A stretch of 11,381 nucleotides of DNA, from positions 1 to 11,381 of the forward strand of contig JANXQX010000010.1 of NCBI GenBank assembly GCA_025353305.1. The letters run 5' to 3'. Shown here in pieces: positions 6,317 to 11,381 of this stretch (positions within the stretch are counted from its first letter, which is position 1; the number at the start of each line of letters is the position of its first letter). The position numbers were made by a program, and so were the translations under genes. A model generated the notes under the pieces. The model saw only the letters and a list, made by a program, of their open reading frames with translations. It was not told the DNA's origin and did no database searches. The stretch is from Holophagaceae bacterium (GTDB lineage Bacteria; Acidobacteriota; Holophagae; Holophagales; Holophagaceae).

Positions 6317-8047
6317 ATGCAAGAATGGCAAAAATTCCTTTGGCCCCAGGCGTTGTTGATGATGGCAATGCCATTGATTGCGGCAGGCATTGCTTTGCCG
6401 ACTTCGCCGCTCACGCCTCGGCAGAAAGCAGAACACGTGCTCAATCGCCTGGCCTTCGGCCCCCGGCCTGCAGAAGTCGAAGCGCTGGCCGCGGGCGGCG
6501 ACCAGGCCATCTCGCAATGGATCCAGGACCAGTTGGATCTGAAGCCACCTCTGGATCCGCTCCTGCAAGAGAAACTGGGAGCGCTCAAGTCCCTTTCCAT
6601 GAGCATTCCCCAGCTTCAGGCCCGCTATCCGAAGCCGCAACTTGTGGCCAAGAGAATGGGCCTGGATCCCACAGATCTTGAGAACCCCGCGAAGCGCGCG
6701 GAGATCCTTGCCAGGCTCAACGCCAAAGAAGGTGATGTGGACGCGCCGCAGAAATTGCGGGACCTGGTGCCTGCCGAGCAACGGCCTGCGCGCATGGAAG
6801 AAGAACTGGTGGCAGCGAAATTCATGCGCGCGGTGGAAAGCCCTCGTCAACTTGAAGAAGTCCTTACTGATTTCTGGTTCAACCATTTCAATGTGGACCT
6901 GGGCAAAGGCGAAACCCGTTGGTTCGTCACCAGCTACGAGCGGGACACCATCCACCGCCACCTGTTCGGCAAGTTCCGCGATCTCCTGGGCGCCACGGCC
7001 AAGAGCCCCGCCATGCTCTTCTACCTGGACAATTGGACCAGCGTGAAAGATGGTTTCAACCCGGCCATGGCCCGCTACCAGCGCCAGTTGCGGCGCAATC
7101 CATTGGCGCCCCAGCCGCCCCCGGACAAGCCGAAGAACCAGGGGCTCAACGAGAACTACGCCCGGGAAATCATGGAGTTGCACACCCTGGGCGTGGATGG
7201 AGGCTATACCCAGGATGATGTGAAGGCGGTAGCCCGCTGCTTCACGGGCTGGACACTTGAAAAACCCCGGGAGGAAGCCCGCTACATCTTCCGCGAAGCC
7301 GCCCATGACGATGGACAGAAGGTGGTCCTCGGCCGGAAGTTCCGCACCGGCGGCGGCGAGGAGGAAGGCGAAAAGGTCATGGATCTGCTTTGCAGCCAGC
7401 CTGCCTGCGCCCGGTTCATCGCCACCAAGCTCTGCCGGAGGTTCGTGAGTGATGAACCACCAAGGACACTGGTGGACCGCGTGGCGAAGCGCTTCATGGA
7501 TACCGATGGCGATCTGCGGCAGGTCTATCTCGCGCTGTTCTCCGCTCCGGAATTCTGGGCCAAGGAGACATACCAGGCAAAAATCAAAACGCCTTTTGAA
7601 TTCGAAGTCAGCGCAGTGCGTGCCCTGGGCGGCCGCGTGGAATTCGCCCGGCCCCTGGCGGGCAACCTGGCGCGGCTGGGCCAGCCGCTGTACCACTGCC
7701 AGCCGCCCACGGGCTACAAGGATGTCGCCGCGCCCTGGGTGAACACGGGGGCGCTGGTGACCCGGCTGCAATTCAGCATGGCCCTGGGCGCGGGCCGCAT
7801 GATCGGGGTGCCGTGGCAGCGGCCGGACCTGAACCAGGCCCTGGGCGGGACCCAAAGCGCGACGACCGACCTTCCCAAAGCAGCACGGCTGCTGCTTCAG
7901 CGGGATCTTGGCCCCGCCACGCTCGCGTCGCTGGAACAGGAAGCCAACGCCGAGGACCGCCGCATGCCTGACGGTGAAACGCGTCCCATGGATACGGCCA
8001 AAGTGGTGGGCCTGCTGCTCGGCTCGCCTGAATTCCAGAGGAGATGA
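6317..8047 (+). CDS. DUF1800 domain-containing exported protein
   Basis: A 576-residue protein. The N terminus, MQEWQKF followed by a hydrophobic run to about residue 27, is a Sec-type signal peptide or membrane anchor. DUF1800 hallmarks follow: HVLNRLAFGP near residue 40-50, FWFNHFN at about 186-192 and the signature NENYAREIMELHTLGVDGG with YTQDDV at about 278-302, then FTGWT. Family members are 450-600 residues, so this one is full length. The stop is 4 bases before the start of a DUF1501 gene, the usual partner of DUF1800 in Acidobacteriota, Planctomycetota and many proteobacteria. The pair therefore forms an operon and probably acts together outside the cytoplasm. The biochemical role of DUF1800 is not established. 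Confidence 0.93.
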   Translation: MQEWQKFLWPQALLMMAMPLIAAGIALPTSPLTPRQKAEHVLNRLAFGPRPAEVEALAAGGDQAISQWIQDQLDLKPPLDPLLQEKLGALKSLSMSIPQLQARYPKPQLVAKRMGLDPTDLENPAKRAEILARLNAKEGDVDAPQKLRDLVPAEQRPARMEEELVAAKFMRAVESPRQLEEVLTDFWFNHFNVDLGKGETRWFVTSYERDTIHRHLFGKFRDLLGATAKSPAMLFYLDNWTSVKDGFNPAMARYQRQLRRNPLAPQPPPDKPKNQGLNENYAREIMELHTLGVDGGYTQDDVKAVARCFTGWTLEKPREEARYIFREAAHDDGQKVVLGRKFRTGGGEEEGEKVMDLLCSQPACARFIATKLCRRFVSDEPPRTLVDRVAKRFMDTDGDLRQVYLALFSAPEFWAKETYQAKIKTPFEFEVSAVRALGGRVEFARPLAGNLARLGQPLYHCQPPTGYKDVAAPWVNTGALVTRLQFSMALGAGRMIGVPWQRPDLNQALGGTQSATTDLPKAARLLLQRDLGPATLASLEQEANAEDRRMPDGETRPMDTAKVVGLLLGSPEFQRR

Positions 8048-8051
8048 ATCC

Positions 8052-9314
8052 ATGTCCGCATCAAATCCTATTGATCGCCGCGGCTTTCTCAGGTCCTCGG
8101 GCCTGGCGCTTGCGGGCCTGGGGCTCTCGCCCAACCTGCTCCGCGCGGCCATGGACAATGCACCTGCCAAGGCCGGCAAAGTGCTGGTGCTGGTCATCCA
8201 GCGCGGCGCCTGTGATGGTCTGGCCATGGTGCCGCCATTGGGTGATGGCCATTACCACGCCTACCGGCCCACGCTTGCACTGGAAAGCAGCGGCGATGGC
8301 GCCGCGCTCAAGCTCGACGGCACCTTCGGCCTGCACCCTTCCCTGTCGGCCCTCAAACCCTTTTACGACGTCGGCCACCTGGCCGTGTTGCACGAAGTGG
8401 GATCGCCGGATTCCACGCGTTCCCATTTCGATGCGCAGGATTTTCTGGAAAGCGGTACGCCCGGCGTGAAATCCACCGGGGATGGCTGTCTCAACCGGGC
8501 CTTGCAATCGCTTAGGAAAGGCTCTGACGCGCCTTTCCGCGCGGTGGCCTTGCAACCGAACATGCCGCGGATCCTGCAAGGCGGGGCAAACGCCCTGGCC
8601 TTGAACGACCTCAACGATTTCCAACTGCGCGCTGAGGTCGCGGGCAGCGGCGGTGCCCATCCATCGGGGTTCGAAGGCATGTACCAGGGCGCCCTCGACC
8701 GCGCCCTGCGGGGTGTGGGCGACGAGGCTTTTTCGGCTCTGAAAGAACTCAAGGCCAAGGACCCACGAAGCTTCCAGCCTGCCAACAATGCCAACTATCC
8801 GAACTCGCCCCTGGGCCGCCGCCTGAAGCAGATCGCCCAGCTCATCAAGGCGGATCTTGGTCTGCAGGTGGCCGTCACGGACTGCGGCGGCTGGGACACG
8901 CATCTGGCCCAGGGCAGCGCAACGGGACAGTTGGCGAACCGGCTGAAGGATTTCGGCGACAGTCTCGGTGCATTCCTGCTGGATCTGCGGGAGCGCATGG
9001 ACCAGGTCTGCGTGGCCACGGTCACCGAGTTCGGCCGCACCGTGCGCGAAAACGGAAACCGCGGCACGGACCACGGCCATGGCTCCGTGATGCTCGTGGC
9101 CGGTGGCAAGGTGCGCGGCAATCGCGTCATCGCGAAATGGAAAAGCCTGGCCAGCCAGGATCTCTATGAAGACCGCGATCTGCCTGTGACCACCGACCAT
9201 CGGGACGCACTGGGCGAAATCCTGGAGCGGCATCTCGGCGTGCCGGATTTGGGGAAAGTGTTTCCCGGCTTTTCCAATGACCGCGCGAAACGGCCGGGGA
9301 TTTTTGGGGCTTGA
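8052..9314 (+). CDS. DUF1501 domain-containing protein with Tat signal
   Basis: A 420-residue protein. Residues 8-25 form a twin-arginine leader (DRRGFLRSSGLALAGLGL), so it is probably exported folded and may carry a metal. The DUF1501 family has an alkaline-phosphatase/sulfatase-like fold; metal-site-type motifs visible here are SHFDAQDF (124-131), DCGGWDTH (277-284), TEFGRT (325-330) and GTDHGHG (338-344). The start ATG has AGAGGAG eight bases upstream, overlapping the end of the DUF1800 gene, so the two are co-transcribed and probably coupled. The true substrate is unknown and no phosphatase or sulfatase activity should be assumed. It ends 21 bases from the 3' end of hutU, which faces it. 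Confidence 0.93.
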   Translation: MSASNPIDRRGFLRSSGLALAGLGLSPNLLRAAMDNAPAKAGKVLVLVIQRGACDGLAMVPPLGDGHYHAYRPTLALESSGDGAALKLDGTFGLHPSLSALKPFYDVGHLAVLHEVGSPDSTRSHFDAQDFLESGTPGVKSTGDGCLNRALQSLRKGSDAPFRAVALQPNMPRILQGGANALALNDLNDFQLRAEVAGSGGAHPSGFEGMYQGALDRALRGVGDEAFSALKELKAKDPRSFQPANNANYPNSPLGRRLKQIAQLIKADLGLQVAVTDCGGWDTHLAQGSATGQLANRLKDFGDSLGAFLLDLRERMDQVCVATVTEFGRTVRENGNRGTDHGHGSVMLVAGGKVRGNRVIAKWKSLASQDLYEDRDLPVTTDHRDALGEILERHLGVPDLGKVFPGFSNDRAKRPGIFGA

Positions 9315-9335
9315 TCGGCACACAGCTCAGCAGCA

Positions 9336-10997
<1,662 letters not shown>

Positions 10998-11019
10998 GGC
11001 GGCTCCGATGGAACGCTTC

Positions 11020-11046
11020 ATTCTAGGCCACTGCAGGCGGTTTCAA
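11020..11046 (-). promoter_or_regulatory. Possible hybrid promoter for hutU across the IS30 junction
   Basis: On the minus strand TTGAAA (11041-11046) lies in the presumed IS terminus and TAGAAT (11020-11025, five of six matches to TATAAT) in the flanking DNA. The 15-base spacer is shorter than the ideal 17. A start about 7 bases after TAGAAT would give a short leader containing the GGAG at 11003-11006. This is pattern matching only. Confidence 0.35.
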
Positions 11047-11381
11047 GTTCCAAGTGCAACAGGCTTAGGTGGATTTGACCAGAAGGCCTGGAAATCAAAA
11101 GCGCCTTCTGGAAGGAAAAGCTCTGCGGGACATTTCCATCCGAGGGATTTTCTGGGGCGGACATTCAGGGTCCAGGCGATGGTATCGAGGTCGTCCTGGG
11201 TGTAGACGCTTAGGTCCGAACCTTTGGGCAAGTAGTCTCGGAGCAAGCCATTGGTGTTTTCGTTGATACCGCGCTCCCAGGGGCTGTGGGGATGCGCAAA
11301 GTAGACGGTCATGCCGGTATCCCGGCTGAATTGTTCGTGGGCCGCCATCTCCTTGCCCTGGTCGTAGGTCAGGCTGCGCAG
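11037..11381 (-). mobile_element. IS30-family insertion sequence, 3' end (rest beyond window)
   Basis: The element is inferred from its transposase. The sequence reading, on the minus strand, GTTGCACTTGGAACTTGAAA (11041-11060) resembles IS30-family terminal repeats, which often overlap the last codons of the transposase as here. The left boundary near 11037 is approximate, since the other end and the target duplication are outside the window. Confidence 0.65.
11043..11381 (-). CDS. IS30-family transposase, C-terminal 112 residues (5' end outside window)
   Basis: The frame is open to the window edge. It begins [17 protein letters not shown], where the Asp of TYDQG fits the second acidic residue of the DDE catalytic triad, and continues with [20 protein letters not shown], where the first Glu of NENTNG is the third. 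YLPKGSDLS and [16 protein letters not shown] are the standard IS30 C-terminal blocks, and the chain ends in PVALGT with its stop inside the presumed terminal repeat. It cuts and joins the element's ends. The visible part has no frameshift or stop, so the element may be intact. It points toward hutU on the same strand. Confidence 0.95.
   Translation of the reverse strand: MRSLTYDQGKEMAAHEQFSRDTGMTVYFAHPHSPWERGINENTNGLLRDYLPKGSDLSVYTQDDLDTIAWTLNVRPRKSLGWKCPAELFLPEGAFDFQAFWSNPPKPVALGT

Noticed and set aside
6311..8227. 638-codon open frame on the minus strand opposite the DUF1800 gene
   Set aside because: It is antisense to a well-supported domain protein, has a low-complexity shadow-like composition and crosses the DUF1800/DUF1501 junction.
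8061..9323. 420-codon open frame on the minus strand opposite the DUF1501 gene
   Set aside because: It is an antisense shadow of a gene with a Tat leader and family motifs, and has no recognisable domain of its own.
9315..9335. Possible terminator between the DUF1501 gene and hutU
   Set aside because: The 21-base gap has no stem of useful length and no T-run in either direction.

Overview
The window is GC-rich bacterial chromosome with nine protein genes, two of them cut by the window edges. No rRNA, tRNA or CRISPR array was seen. The gene mix (a DMSO-reductase-family respiratory complex, a secreted DUF1800/DUF1501 pair, urocanate hydratase, an IS30 element) and the codon use fit a free-living anaerobe or facultative anaerobe. 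A Holophaga/Geothrix-type Acidobacteriota would match, but this is inference from gene content and no marker gene is present to prove it.

Layout. Positions 1-3248 (minus strand) hold a two-gene molybdoenzyme operon. A bis-MGD catalytic subunit without a Tat leader overlaps by 4 bp (ATGA) a single polypeptide that joins a four-cluster ferredoxin (DmsB-like) to a DmsC-like membrane anchor; the anchor runs off the left edge. A 5-4-5 palindrome with FNR-like geometry lies 54 bases upstream of the catalytic gene. Positions 3339-3734 (minus) encode a short YchJ/UPF0225 protein. Just upstream of it is a compact structured DNA element: a 23-bp near-perfect hairpin followed by a second nested inverted repeat.

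Positions 3897-6011 hold an unusual triplet. Two paralogous, uncharacterised genes, both 205 codons and both on the minus strand, flank a plus-strand phosphoribosyltransferase-family gene. The two paralogues share protein motifs along their length and also a 10-base upstream motif (ATTCTATAAA). Positions 6012-6316 are intergenic. Positions 6317-9314 (plus) hold a tightly spaced DUF1800-DUF1501 pair: the first gene has a Sec-like leader, the second a Tat leader, so both products are probably exported.

Positions 9336-10997 (minus) encode urocanate hydratase (HutU) with its catalytic cysteine, with no other hut gene visible. About 40 bp upstream of hutU is the end of an IS30-family element (11043-11381, truncated by the right edge) whose transposase points toward hutU. 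The IS terminus carries TTGAAA, and a TAGAAT hexamer lies in the flanking DNA, so a hybrid promoter driving hutU is possible.

The best candidates for something undescribed are the paralogue-PRTase-paralogue block and the compound hairpin element at 3746-3851. Neither can be assigned a function from sequence alone.
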